Origin: Umbilicaria muhlenbergii
Taxonomy: Eukaryota > Ascomycota > Lecanoromycetes > Umbilicariales > Umbilicariaceae
Assembly: GCA_000611775.1 (NCBI GenBank)
Contig: KK106981.1
Coordinates: 8,851,431 to 8,915,430, forward strand
Reading direction: 5' to 3'
DNA length: 64,000 nucleotides
Shown here: piece after piece, positions 10,866-22,255 of the stretch
Position numbering within the stretch: the stretch's first letter is position 1
How the letters are laid out: each line of letters starts with the position of its first letter
Position numbers and translations under genes: made by a program
The notes under the pieces: generated by a model
The model's input: the letters and a program-made list of their open reading frames with translations, nothing else
The model's database searches: none
Told to the model about the DNA's origin: nothing

Positions 10866-11589
10866 CTATTGATCCTTCCTCTCCTTAACCATTGTCTGAC
10901 CCTCATACCCTTTGAACTCATCCTTCTCCATATCCTTCTTAATCTGCGCCGCCTCGCCCTGTCTCTGCACCGCCACGCCATACTTGTAGACCAGACTCCC
11001 GCCCAGGTACGCGGAGAACATCATCAAGGGAAGCGTAAGTCCCGACAAGACGATATTCGTTGTACTCGGCTCGAACCCGGGCGCTTGACGACGGGTATAC
11101 CAATTGTACAAGCTCACCATGAGCGCACCAACGTTAAGGGCCCCATGAATAAGCCCTTCGCGGACAGTCGGGTTGGTACCCTTCGACACCACTACTCTCT
11201 CGCCGTTGGCTTTCTTCTTCTCGATACGCTCGAACAGCCCTTTGCCTTTGATCATGGCGATCATCTCGACGTCGCCGGTGATGACAGAGGGGATGGAACT
11301 GATCATGCCGAGAATATTGGCGTAGTAGGAGGCTTTTGCGATGTCGAGGAGGTGCGGGTGGAAGGCGACGAGGAGAGGGTTGCCGGCGGCAGTGAGGCCG
11401 TAAAGAACGTCGAGGGCGTAGGAGAGTGGCAGGAGTGTTACTGGGAAGTGAACTGTGGCAGGGTGAATTGGGTGGCTGCAAGGAGAATTAGTGTATTGTG
11501 TACTAGAAGGGAGTGCGCTATTTGTACCTGTTACTCCCAAACATCCCCATACACACAGTCTGGGCCATTTTCCATACTGCGTCAGACAT
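10866..11589 (-). CDS. DUF2231 family membrane protein (223 aa, 2 exons)
   Basis: Small polytopic membrane protein with the DUF2231 signature HPIHPATVHFPVTLL near its N-terminus. Exons (minus): 11589-11528 and 11475-10866, joined as FGSNSHPIHPAT. Four hydrophobic segments are visible: VTLLPLSYALDVLYGLTAAG, ASYYANILGMISSIPSVI, GALNVGALMVSLYNWY, and TNIVLSGLTLPLMMFSAYLG. The C-terminus is highly charged (KKDMEKDEFKGYEGQ). The first ATG giving a sensible protein is MSDAVWKMAQTV; an overlapping frame beginning further upstream does not lead into the signature through a legal splice. The biochemical function of DUF2231 proteins is not established; bacterial relatives are predicted membrane proteins. 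Confidence 0.85.
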
Positions 11590-12533
11590 GACTTTGGTAA
11601 TGCTGCCAAGGATGTATTCTGCAATGGCTTGTGGTTAGATTGGCAGTCTCGGCAGTCAACTGATGGACGTGCTCGCGTTGTGGTCGAACAGGTTGTCGTC
11701 TACCTTAGTCTATGCTCTAGTAATCATGACGTGACCTTATCTTGCTTCGACTATGCCCTAGATCGATTAGATTAGATAAGAAGGACGGCATCAGGGCATG
11801 GAGTGAGACATTCCAGGCATAGGGACAAAGTGAGTGGCAATTCGCAGCTGAGGATCCCCTGGACTGTTTGTAAATTGACCCAGATTTGATGCAGTCAATA
11901 AGAACCATAGTATAGCAATGGCACGGGGAACCGCTGTGCTGTTCACAAACAACGCTGAAACTTATGCTAAAGGGGTCCCCTATAGGTGGAGATCTCTTTG
12001 GAAGAGCACCCATCCGTTAAGATGTTTGTCGTCTGGCGGATCTTGGTTCGAGGTGTGCTCTTTTTTATTAGACTCTTCTAAAAAGTAAGAACCTAGACTT
12101 GCTGATGAAATTGAGGTAGGAGTAAGCTTGTTGCGCTAAGGATCAACAAGGTCGTTAACTGCACGTTTACGATACTGACAAAATTTAGTTGACCGTACAG
12201 CGCCCTGAATACAAATACAGCGAGGATACCCCCCTGATCTGTTGAAGTTAGATATCAAGTAGTCGTTCTGACTGTTTCGTTTGTTGCCTTGCTTCTCTTT
12301 GTTATTCACATTCTGAATACATCCCGACCCGAGTCTCATTCTTGTTTGCTTTGCATGTTTCTGCGAGCAACACATCTCTAGAGCCAGATTCCAATCTTAT
12401 GCCACGATTTCTGTAGGGGCGTTCACGCAGGGACAAAACCGCAGCAAAGACGATAGACCTCAAAACACTGGACCACAAGACAAGCGAAGAGGGCAGCACC
12501 AGCGGCCTCCAGACACACCAAGACTCTTCAGCC
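11590..12533. promoter_or_regulatory. Divergent promoter region of DUF2231 and GDSL genes
   Basis: About 0.94 kb between two start codons pointing apart. No credible gene. It contains one copy (11821-11853) of a short dispersed repeat whose partner lies at 13360-13392 on the other side of the GDSL gene. Confidence 0.5.
11821..11853 (+). repeat. Dispersed repeat, copy A
   Basis: Reads agggacaaagtgagtggcaa then ttcgcagctgagg. Copy B at 13360-13392 has 27 of the 33 bases identical by eye, including agggacaaa at the left and gcagctgagg at the right. The two copies flank the GDSL hydrolase gene in the same orientation. Confidence 0.55.
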
Positions 12534-13259
12534 ATGCCTCCCGCCGCGTCGACATCGACACCAGTACCCAACCCCTCACCGCACCCACCACCCAATCACC
12601 CACCCTCCACCTCCTCCACCCTCCGCATCCTCCTATTCGGCGACTCCCTCATGTCCGGCTTCTCCAACCACGGCCTCTCCTACCACCCCCCGGCCACCCG
12701 TCTAAAATCCACCCTCTCTACCTCCCTCCCCCACTCCCTCCTCACCGTCACCACAAACGGCCAACCCGGCGACACCGTCTCCCCCCCCGGCAACTTCCAC
12801 CCGCGCATACTCCAAAGCTGCCCGCCCCCCCCTCCCCCCAACTCTACGACATCGTCGTCATCCTCGGCGGCACGAACGATCTCTGCTACCCCTTCACGCC
12901 CTCCCAGATCTTCGCCTCTCTAACCCAAATCTGGGAAGCAGCGCTCGCGACAGGGGCGCGGGTAGTAGCGCTCACAGTACCGGAGCGGAGCGTGGATTTC
13001 GCGGCGGGGGAGAGGGGGAAAACGGGGAGGGCGAAGCGGGAGGAGTTGAATGCGTTGATTAAGGGGTGGGGGGCGGAGAGGTGGTGGGTGATGGATTTAT
13101 GTGCGGAGGTGCCGTGGGGGGGNNNNNNNNNNGGGGGTGGGGGAGGAGGAGAGGGAGGGGGTGTGGGATGATGGGTTGCATTTTACGGAGAGGGGGTATG
13201 GGATTGTTGGGGAGGCGATTGGGCGGTTTGTTTTGGGGTTGCTGGGGGGTGGGGGGTGA
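12534..13259 (+). CDS. GDSL/SGNH-type hydrolase, frame broken and interrupted by an assembly gap
   Basis: SGNH esterase related to isoamyl-acetate-hydrolysing esterases. Block I is LRILLFGDSLMSGFS with the nucleophile Ser; the oxyanion Gly is in TNGQPGD; block III GGTNDL and the Asp/His pair in DDGLHFTERGYGIVGEA follow. Reading starts at MPPAASTSTPVP. After residues near GNFHPRILQS the frame must shift in a C-run at about 12821-12839 to continue as QLYDIVVILGGTNDL. One missing C would repair it, which fits a homopolymer error better than decay, because both flanks are otherwise intact. A 10-N gap (13123-13132) interrupts a G-rich stretch; reading resumes in another frame afterwards, so gap length is unknown. 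Stop at 13257-13259. Extreme C-richness of the first half and G-richness of the second is unlike the neighbours. Confidence 0.7.
13123..13132. other. Assembly gap (10 N)
   Basis: Ten unspecified bases flanked by G-runs inside the GDSL gene. The round number suggests a placeholder rather than a measured length. Confidence 0.95.
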
Positions 13260-13775
13260 GGGTACGGGGGTGGAGGATATGGGGGTGGCTGTATAGCGTG
13301 TTGTAGACTTGACTGTTGTTCACACCTGAGGTAGGGAAATCTAGGCCATAGCAGGTTTTAGGGACAAAATCAGTGACGAATTGCAGCTGAGGGTCTTCTT
13401 GACTAACTTGAATGAAGTCGTATTTTTAGAAACGTTCCGACACAGAAGATGGAAGGCCATTGTTGATCATTACAATATACACCCCATGTTTGTGGAGAGG
13501 GCTCATAGCTCAAGACTACGTCTTCTTATATTTATACACTCAGGAATGGTCTCCTGAATTGGAGACTATTACTCGGTTTGAAACCAAAACAGGGTTCGAG
13601 GAATGAGGACTGTAGAGTAGACTAAAACAGAGTAGAATAGAATGGAATCAAGTTCAATAAGAATGATTTACAAAACAGACGTTGTATTCATGGGGTATTC
13701 TACTTACTCTTATCATCGAAGGTCCTCAGCTGACAACGTGCTACTCATATTGTCAATACACCTGACATTGATTCT
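13260..13775. other. Intergenic region with dispersed repeat copy B and a hairpin
   Basis: Convergent 3' flanks of the GDSL and PPR genes. Besides the repeat copy at 13360-13392, ggtctcctgaattggagact near 13548-13567 forms an inverted repeat (GTCTCC/GGAGAC around a TGAATT loop). No gene seen. Confidence 0.5.
13360..13392 (+). repeat. Dispersed repeat, copy B
   Basis: Reads agggacaaaatcagtgacga then attgcagctgagg; partner of the copy at 11821-11853. Similarity fades outside this block. Possibly a remnant of an old element or a shared transcript-end signal. Confidence 0.55.
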
Positions 13776-15686
13776 CTAAGCAATCTTTGTCAATCGTCTC
13801 ACCTCCCTCGCATCCTCATCACCCGTCCAATTCTTCTCCACCCACGTCTCCAAACTCTGAACCGACATCCCCCTGCTCTCCATCTCCCCCAAGAGTTCCC
13901 ACGCCCTATCATCACCCACCTCACAGCACCTCTTCACCAAGGCCACAACAGTCCCCCGCCTAGGAAACCAGCCCATGCCCTTCATCTCATCCAAGTAGCG
14001 CATCGCGTCTTCGTATTCCGTATCCGTGTTGCGAGTCTCAGATAGGGGATCAGCATCTAAACACACCAGGATCAAACGGTCGTAAGTCAGGGCGTCGGGG
14101 GCAACGTCGAGAGCAAGCATTTCGGAGGCAAGGAACATGGCGAGATCCTTGCGTGCGGCATGGGAACAGCCGCGGAGAAGGGCGTTGAAGGTTGCGGTTG
14201 TGGGGCCGGTTGAGCAGATGGTATGGAGGTTCTTATAGTGCTCAAAGGCTTGCGAGAGGTCGTCTTGGTGGATGCAGGCCTCGATGATGCAGTTGACGGC
14301 TGGGGTTGGGATGTCCCGTTTCGAATCTTTCAGTTCTTTGAGGATTTCGAAAGCTTTGTTGGGCCGGAAGGGCTTTTGTCGTAAGTAGATGAAGAGGGCT
14401 CGAGTGCTAGCTTCGGTGGGGAGTATCCCAGAGGACGACATTACGCAGAGGACTGCCAGGGCACTCTTGAGGTCGGAGCTGTTGACGTAGGCTTCGATGA
14501 GGGCTTCGTAATGGTGGAGCTGGAAGGTGTGGGTGCGGTTGCCTAGGACGCGGAATACGTCTGTGGCGAGTCTGAAGTCGCCATGACGGGATGATGTTGC
14601 GAGGACGTTGAGACAAATTCCTGAGGGCGGGTTCAGGTAGCCGGTTTCGACGCGCTTACGCCAAGCGTACAGCGTGGCTTCGTGCTGTCTGTCTGTTATT
14701 ATCCACAGAATTGCACCGAGGGTTGACTGACTAACATGTAGTGCTCTACTAGCAGAGTCCAAGAATGAGTACCACAGCGTTGGTGATATCGTCATCTCGC
14801 CGCTAGATGACCGCTGCCTCATTATCTTCAAGGCCTCATCAAACTCTTCAGCCTCGCACAAGATATAGACCATCATGTCATGAAGCCATGGCTGTATCCT
14901 AATGCCTTCTGAGTGCATCTGTTCAAGCTTATCCAATGCCATCTCAATCTGACGATCCTTGATCAAGCCCACTACTAAATCATGCCAGCCATCGTTTGAC
15001 AGCGTAAACCACCTCTGATGGAGCAGCTCGTGAAGTACCTCGCTGCGGAAGGTGTAACTGGGATGCATGGCAAGGACCTGTAGAGGCTCTTGTCAGCATG
15101 GGGATTTGTTCAAGACCGCAAACTAAGTGTGTACCTTCAAAATCGCATGATATGTTGCTGAATCCAAAACAATTCCGGATTCTTCCATCTCCTGCAGGAG
15201 CTTCTGGACCTCCTCCAGGGAACCATGTTGCGAACTTGTGTTGGCAAGGATCAATGCCAGATACAATTGTGGGCTTGGTGCTTCCTGGCGCTCTCGAACG
15301 AGGAGATCAAGCAGGGCTTTGACCATCTCATAATTTCCTGTTGCACTCGCTTTGCGGAGAGCTTCGTAAGCGTCCGGGTTCGTCAATTCCTGAATAGGCG
15401 TCCCATTCCAATGCTTAGCAACAGAGTTGCCGGAGCTAGGAACGTGTATCGCACGGGTGTTATGGACCTGTCGAGCTTGCTTCGGGGTGGAGGCAGCCTC
15501 TGGCGCATTTCGTCGACGGCTTTGACCTGTGAGGCTCCGATGCGTCGGACGTTGTACGGGTACGAGCCTTTGCCGGGGGAAATAGCGATTGTGTCGAAGA
15601 GGGAGACAGTTGATGAGGGGCTGAGCGCCGAATGAGGGACACAAGCAATGCCATAGTCCATCAATTGTTTGTTTCCCTGGTGGCAT
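13776..15686 (-). CDS. Mitochondrial pentatricopeptide-repeat protein (617 aa)
   Basis: PPR protein, presumably binding organellar RNA. Exons (minus): 15686-15135 and 15077-13776, joined as YHAILKVLAMHPSY. PPR-like helical pairs run almost throughout: LDSATYHAILKV, FQLHHYEALIEAYVNSSDLK, TPAVNCIIEACIHQDDLSQA, TATFNALLRGCSHAARKDLA, APDALTYDRLILVCLDA. The N-terminus is Arg/Ser-rich and free of acids (RHNRYFPRQRLVPVQRPTHR), as expected for a mitochondrial presequence. Start set at MPPGKQTIDGLW; an upstream ATG at 15800 in the same frame would add 38 residues of no clear character. Lies in tandem upstream of Nam9 on the same strand. Exact RNA target unknown. Confidence 0.83.
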
Positions 15687-15956
15687 TGCATCGAGAGGAG
15701 GCAATGCGGAGATTCCGGATCTTATGCTTCGCTTGTTATCAGCCCTACACATAGGGCAACCCCCTGGGGCCCCTCGCCACTGAATTTGAGGGGGAAACAT
15801 ACTGTATAGCTGCGTAATCTACTCTAGATCAAATACAGGCATTAGAATCATTGAAAAGAGTATCTCTTTGTCTAGGACTAAGAGTTGTCCCAATAACGAT
15901 AGCCTACAACACCATTCTTAGTTATGATATGTACATCAACTCCAGCCTACAAGCCT

Positions 15957-17328
15957 CTACCTCCTTCGCAGATACCAGTTGAACGCCAGCAGGTTCGTCT
16001 CAAGGCTATATGGAGTCGGTACCTCTGCCACGCCTGGTCTCGCGACCGGATGCCTTAGGTAAACCGCAGAACATATTCTATGATTTACCTCAAGATATCG
16101 CGGAATGAAGGCAAAAGCCGACATAAACTCTCGAGGTCGCCACGGGGTTGCGTAGGGTTTCGTGGGGTCAATAGGATTTTCTCGCGCTTCAACGAGCGCA
16201 GCTCGAAGGGCGCGACGGTCGTCTGCCGAGAGTGTTGCAGGGGGTGGTGCGGGCTGCTCAGACGTCGTTTGCTGATCATCTGATAAAGACGGGTCGGTGA
16301 TTTTGAGCTTGGCGGTTAGTTCCATTAACTGCGCATCGAGATCGTCGGTGAGTACTGTGCTGTTGGTAGTGCGGGAGAGAGTTTTGCGGATCGTGCGTTG
16401 AAAGGCTCGTAGGTCTTGCTTTCGTTTTGCGGAAAGGGCATATTTTGAGTCAGAGGAGAGGATGGATTTGGCGTGGCTAAGAAGCCCCGAGAGAATTTCC
16501 TTCGGGTCTTGGGGCTCACTGCTACTTTTTGTGGTTGCTGTGGGTAAAGGTTCTCTGGACTCTGTAGAATCGTTCTCGGCATCTTCGGAAGCGGCGGCGT
16601 TTTGCTTCGATCTGCGGATTACACGCGTGGCCCGCCGCTCCTTCCTATCTTTCGGAGCGCCTGTGGCAAAAAGGACGCGCTCGGGTTCGACTTGGAACAT
16701 GTCTCCTGGATTGAGCATGTACCCTGGGTATATCATCTGCAGTAACTAGTCAGTAAACCAGACGTTCCAGACTGCCAGAAACCCTGAGCCATTAACAAAC
16801 CTTCTTCCCATTCACCTTCACATCTCCATGAACCACAAACTGCCTTGCCTGGCGCGTACTGCTTGCGAACATTGCTCTGAAGATGGCGGTGTCTAACCGT
16901 CTTTCCAACGGTGCGTAGACCATGTTCATGTATGGGGTCATAGGGCGTGGCCTTTGCTTTTTGTCAGGCGGAACATCCAGCCCCGACCCTCGACCCAGCG
17001 CATGTTCGGAGCCGTCTGTGCGAGCGAGATACTCATGATCCATGGGGACAACGGAACGCAGTGTCGGGCGAAACATCTTCTGCCAATGCTTCTCTCGGAC
17101 CGTCTCTCCATGGTACCCTCGAGTCAGGGACTTGGCCGACCATTTCTGTTGGAAGTAGGTTCGCTCTCCAACCCTCGGATCCTTTACACGAGACAGGTTG
17201 TATAGGTTGTATTTGTTCCATGATTGACGGACTTTCTGCATTGAACCATGTTAGCACGCCGAACATGACACGAGTAATTCGAGACAGCTTACGACGTGCT
17301 TGAGTCCATAGAACCTTTTGCGCGCCAT
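15957..17328 (-). CDS. nam9: Nam9, mitochondrial ribosomal protein uS4m (416 aa, 3 exons)
   Basis: Small-subunit mitoribosomal protein of the uS4 family. Exons (minus): 17328-17293, 17235-16801, 16736-15957. Exon 1 gives [12 protein letters not shown]; exon 2 holds the S4 RNA-binding domain ([20 protein letters not shown], then [13 protein letters not shown]). Exon 3 continues it with [20 protein letters not shown], then a long charged insertion and the C-terminal [40 protein letters not shown]. This C-terminal extension is normal in fungal Nam9. The intron 2 donor is GTTTGT, an uncommon but workable form. Divergent from the La gene. Confidence 0.93.
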
Positions 17329-17878
17329 GGTGAGTGAGGGTGCTGGAGTGGTTTGGGTCGACTGGCTCGATTGGTACGGAGGAGCAGCCAGGTGGAAAGT
17401 GGCCAGAGGCTTGGCGGCCTCGGGAAAACTTGCCTTGCGCTCTGGGTGGTGCAAGCTTCTGCTGCTCTGCAGCTCTGGAGCTGCGAGTGCGCACGAAAAG
17501 TTTCGACACGGAGATTTCTTGAAGATGAGGCCCAATTGACGCTTCTTGTTAAACCGCCATTCTTGCACAAACCCTGACCGAGCAGTACTGCACTTCTCCG
17601 GTGCTATCTACACTAATTTACACCTCGGGAGTATCATTTCCGTCAATTATCCTCGACCGTACCTTCTTAGCTGCTAATCTTCAACTTTCCTGAGTCACTC
17701 TCAGAACCCCACCATCGCCCTCCCACGTCGGCACCAGCACAGAAGCCTACCACAACACTGCGTCGAATAGGGCAGCAACCAGTACTCCCCTAGTAGGCCC
17801 TGTACTTCCAGTGCGGTACATACAACATTTCGCCATTTCCACCAATCCAGCTTGCGAACCTCACCACTCACCGCTACC
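17329..17878. promoter_or_regulatory. Divergent promoter of nam9 and the La gene
   Basis: 550 bases between two start codons. Several short open frames overlap here on both strands, but none has family sequence. The end of the region (17840-17878) is C/T-rich and leads into CTACCATGG, a good start context for the La gene. Confidence 0.5.
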
Positions 17879-19434
17879 ATGGTCGAGATGAAGACCGAGA
17901 CCACCGAGCCAGATCCGTCCGCTAACTCCCTCTCCAATGACGAGACTGTCAATACAGAAGGCTCGGCAGCTGGCACTGCTATTTGCAAAGAGGCTACTCC
18001 TACGCTCGAAGAAGTGACGGAGGTCATCAAGGATGTGGAGAAGCAAAAGGCTCCCAACGGCAGCAGTGACGATACCGCTGTTAAGACTGAAGAGCACGAA
18101 GCTCCAGCCAGTGAGGCGGGCGTTGAGGCGGGAAAGGGAGATAGCAACGGAGAAACTGAGCAGACGGAAAGTAGAAGCCACAAAGAGGACAACCATCGCA
18201 ACTCACATAACTCGAATAAAAAGTACAACAATCCCCAGAAGCCGTACAAGAACTTTCGCAACAATGTCAAGTCGGACCTTACCGCACAAGAGGAAAGCAG
18301 TGATCCTGTCGAAATCCGCAAGCAGGTACAGAACCCTTTCGGGTTTCTTTGGCAAGGCCCACTGACAGTAGCCTTAAGGTCGAATTCTACTTCTCCGACT
18401 CAAATCTCCCTATGGATAACTTCCTCTTCGGCAAAGTCGAAGGCCACAAGAATCTCCCCGTCCCGATCAGCATCATCCATTCCTTCAAGCGTATGCGCCA
18501 CTTTCAACCCTTCTCCGCTGTGGTTGCTGCATTGAAAGATAGTACAATTCTTGACGTCGTTGAAAATGACACCTGTATCCAGCGAAAAGTGCCGCTGCCT
18601 GAGGATATAAAAGACAAACCGGTCCATGAAGTGCAGAAAGTATTCGAAGATGCGGCCATGGCACGAAGCATCTACGTCAAGGGCTTCGGCGAAGAAAAGC
18701 CCAGCACTCAGTTCGACATTGAAGCATTCTTCGCACCATACGGACCCACCAACTCAGTCAGACTTCGCCGCGACAACACCCGATCCTTTAAAGGAAGCGT
18801 ATTCGTCGAGTTCGACTCCGAAGCCACACAAAAAGCCTTCCTAGCTCTAGACCCCAAGCCGAAGTGGAAAGGCCAAGATCTGCAGATCAAGAGCAAAAAG
18901 CAGTACTGCGACGAAAAAGTCGAGGACATCGCCGCTGGACGTGTCAAACCAAACACTTCGGGCCGTGAGAAGCATGACAGGCACAACAGAAGGGATCGCG
19001 ACGACAGGGACTGGAACACCAGGCGAGACGAAGACCGGAAGAACGGCTTCAGAGACGACAGGAGGGGCGGCCACAAAGGCTACGGCAGCTCAGGCCAGCG
19101 CGGTCGCGGTCGGGGTGGCGGAAGAGGCCGAGGCCGAGGCGATAGGGGCCCTAGGGATAGGAACGAGGAGAGGGCGAAAGAGAGAGATGAGCAGTATGTT
19201 TCTCACCTCCCTTCCCTTCTTCACCTTAGAGACTTGAGGCCCCGCTAACGGTACTTAAACAGCGCCATTCCTAAAATCGCTACCACATCCTCCGAACCTG
19301 CGACCGAATCCGCCGCTCCAGACTCTGCCGCTGCCGAGGTACCGTCGAAGAAGCGCGCGCGCGAAGATAATGATGACGGTGCGGCTGACCAGGGGGCGGC
19401 GAAGAAGGTCGACATCAAGGACGAGCAGTCGTGA
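17879..19434 (+). CDS. lhp1: La protein homologue (Lhp1/Sla1), 477 aa, 3 exons
   Basis: RNA chaperone that binds the 3' oligo-U of new RNA polymerase III transcripts. Exons: 17879-18325, 18379-19193, 19263-19434. The first exon is an acidic, low-complexity N-terminus. The La motif straddles intron 1 (IRKQVEFYFSDSNLPMDNFL, about residues 145-225) with KRMRHF and a winged-helix end. An RRM follows (SIYVKGFGEE, GSVFVEFDSE, about 235-310). The C-terminus is rich in Arg, Asp and Gly ([14 protein letters not shown]) and ends in a short acidic tail from exon 3 with KKRARED, a nuclear-localisation-like stretch. Intron 2 has a GCTAACG branch point. Confident call. Confidence 0.95.
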
Positions 19435-19910
19435 AACTTGGATCGGTGGTGGGTTGCTATCATGCACTTGGTTTTGTTGATGCATGCATGCTCGGAGGTC
19501 ATCTGCTGTTTGGCTACTTGCCCACATGCTGCAAGCCCTCTTACAAAAAGTTTGTTCGGGCCAGATACCCTAATGCAGGCGAGGTGGGCTTCTCGTGCTT
19601 CTCTTCGGCATGCACATAGTATAGACGGTTATTAAACTTCCAAACTATGTACCCATAATAGCTTTCGACAGAACTGATTGAAGTACGAGAACATCCGCTT
19701 GACCAAGCACAAAGTCTATGGTGATACACTACTCTCGCAAGGACTCGTGGATATCTACCCAGCCAGGCGATCAACGCTAGCCACAACTCCCCAGTAGCGC
19801 TTCCTGCAAGAAATTATATACCTACACGACCACCCACCGCTTCTTCAGCCACAGCTCCATGCATACCACCTCACACCCATAACCCAATCCGCTTCAACGG
19901 TAACCCAGTT
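19435..19910. other. Convergent 3' ends of the La and CAP genes
   Basis: 476 bases between two stop codons; 3' untranslated regions only as far as I can see. The small open frames present have no recognisable sequence. Confidence 0.5.
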
Positions 19911-21776
19911 CTATCCCGCATGTTCCACAATCTCAGAAACCAACACCCCATTCCTCACGACGCTCTTCAACTGCTCCGGCAGCGGACATTCCCGATAATC
20001 ATCGTCCTCGGCCCTCCCCGGCAAATTAACGTTAACCGCCGCGCACTTACTCGTGAAGACCTCGGTGCCGAGACTGTCCTTGCCGAGATAAATGGTCGCG
20101 CCGTCCACCTGATCGAGCAAAATAGTCGGCAGCGTACCGAGGACCTGCAGCGCGAAAGTCGGGCACTTGATGACGTCGACGGCAGAGACGAGCGAGTCGA
20201 TGATGAGGGAGACACCGGTGCAGTTGTCGAGGGAGATGGCGTTTGCCTTATTGAGCACGCGGATGGTGGTTTTCGTGCAGCGGGAAATGAGGATGGATTG
20301 GTTGATGTTGGCTTCGATTTCGATCAGCCCCTCCGCGGGTGAGTCGAAGTTCTCGATGATCCATTTGTTGCCGTCGAGTTCTTTCCGCGGCGGCTTCTTC
20401 GTCCGCATGCTCTCTGGCTTGGGCTTTGTGCCGGGGACAGGGGATTTGCCCCGGCCGACGGTGGAGTTGGCGCTGCTTTGGGAATCGGAGCGGGTCGGTA
20501 CGGTGGCGCCGGCGCGGAGGGAGGGGTTCTTGTGTGTTTGGGAAGAGGGGTCGACTTTGCGGAGACCGGCGGTGACGGATTCGCCTTTTGAGAGTTGTTC
20601 AAACACCCCACTCATATCACTCGTGCCGGAGCGGGAGGTGGATGTTCCGTTTGTGGGCATGGGAGGTGGAGGTGGAGGGCCGTCGAAGGATGGGAGAGGT
20701 GGCGGTGGAGGTGGTGCAGGGCCAGAGGAGGTTGCAGTATGTACAGAAGGCGCTTTGGAGGAGGTCTGGCCGGACTGGACCTGGCGAAGAGCTTCCTCGG
20801 GGTCAATGCCCTGATTATTCCAGGTTATCCCCTTCGAGTAGTGTTGCCTAACGTACGCCGTGAGAGACTTGGATATGCGGTAGAAGGCTTGTACCCATTC
20901 AACATGAGCATGGTCCCTGTCAATTACGCGTCAGCAAAGCTAACTACGCTTCGCAGACCTGAGATACTACTGACTTATCTTTGTATTCCCTCAGAACCCG
21001 ATTGCCGTAATACTGCGCGCTGCTGAAGATGTCCGTAACGTAGTCGGCAGGTTTGGGGTCAATTGTGATCCAACCAAGAATGCCAATTCCTTCCGAGACG
21101 GTGGTAAGATGGTTCGTGAGGGGTGAGCCTCGATTTGCTTCCGGCAGGTCCCTCACAGCTCCCATCATCGACTGCAGTTCTTTGAGAATTTCCATGTATA
21201 TTGGTGACTGTATATCAGGCTTCTTTGATCTTGTAGTAATAATGAGAAACTTGCGTTCAGCGGCGAAAGCTCGAAGCACAGCGGACGACTATTACAGTAT
21301 GGTCAGTAACGCTGATGATTCACTGCTGTGGCAGCCTAGGGCACACATACTTGCTCTGACACCAGACCTCCAAGCTCTTCACTCATATTGACGTATGTTT
21401 TCACGTCTCCATTGATTAAATTATCAAAGTCTTCAATAGCTTGTGGAAGTGGCTCTAACGCCTGCTTTGGCGTAGGCATCATACCCGCTGGCTGATCTGT
21501 TCCATCTGCAGCAGGAGCGGTACGAGGGGTACTTTGCATGCCGTTGACTTGTGATGATTGATCTGGCAGAGATTGGGCCATGTCCTCCAACCGCGAGGTG
21601 GCGGCCTCAAGTCTGCGAACCAGGCATGTCAGTGCTTGTTCAGGCATTGCTGCTGGATGTATACAGGATACGTCGTTGATAGCCTGCCCGCAGGGCTATG
21701 TGAGATGATGATAAGGTAGAAGGGACACATACCGCTTAATAAGGGTTGTCAGGTTATGCATATTATTCGTTGCCAT
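19911..21776 (-). CDS. srv2: Cyclase-associated protein CAP/Srv2 (541 aa, 4 exons)
   Basis: Recycles actin monomers with cofilin and binds adenylyl cyclase. Exons (minus): 21776-21733, 21612-21351, 21288-20975, 20916-19911. The start MATNNMHNLTTLIKRLEAAT carries the cyclase-binding coiled coil. The helical folded domain includes YVNMSEELGGLVSEQSSAVL, RKFLIITTRSKKP, EGIGILGWITIDPKPADYV, AQYYGNRVLREYKDKDHAHV. Two proline runs (PPPPPPLP and PPPPPPMP, about residues 285-310) flank LPSFDG and suit SH3 or profilin binding. The C-terminal CARP beta-helix spans WIIENFDSP to VNLPGRAEDDDYRE and ends VLVSEIVEHAG. Length matches fungal CAP. Confidence 0.95.
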
Positions 21777-22255
21777 CTCGGCGGATATCTGCTTAGGCAC
21801 AAGGGTACTGACGGCAGAGACGGCAGCAGGTGTTTCTTAGGGCGGAGGAGTGCAACGTGAGTGCGTGCGTCTAGCAAGCTCACAGAAAGTCGTGACGAGT
21901 GTGAGATGGGTCAGCCGACGTGCAGATGTAGATGCAGAATGATGGGATCAGGGTGGTAGGGGTAACCGGCTGGTGGCAGAAGGTGTCGTTCTCGTGGTTG
22001 TTCCGTTGTTGACTTGCAAACAGAGGTGTGCAGATGTTGCAGAGGTGTCTGAAGCTGCGCAAGCTCACCCCCCTGCATCGGGAAATACGGCTAGCGCCGG
22101 ATTTAACATTCATGCGTGTCAATCACTACTCTTCCCTGACACCAGTTCGTAGTATTTCTCCATGTAATAGGTACGTACTACTGTATTCACCACCAGTTGT
22201 CTAGTACCTCTCTCAGCTGTGCATCTGGTCTACGTATACCCCTGGATCATCATCC
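21777..22255. promoter_or_regulatory. Divergent promoter of CAP and the Mak32-like gene
   Basis: 479 bases between divergent start codons. An 80-codon minus-strand frame (21880-22122) has no credible domain. No repeat or clear motif seen. Confidence 0.5.

Noticed and set aside
15687-15800. Earlier ATG of the PPR gene (38 more residues)
   Set aside because: The added segment contains no presequence-like or conserved stretch; MPPGKQTIDGLW is the better start, though not proven.
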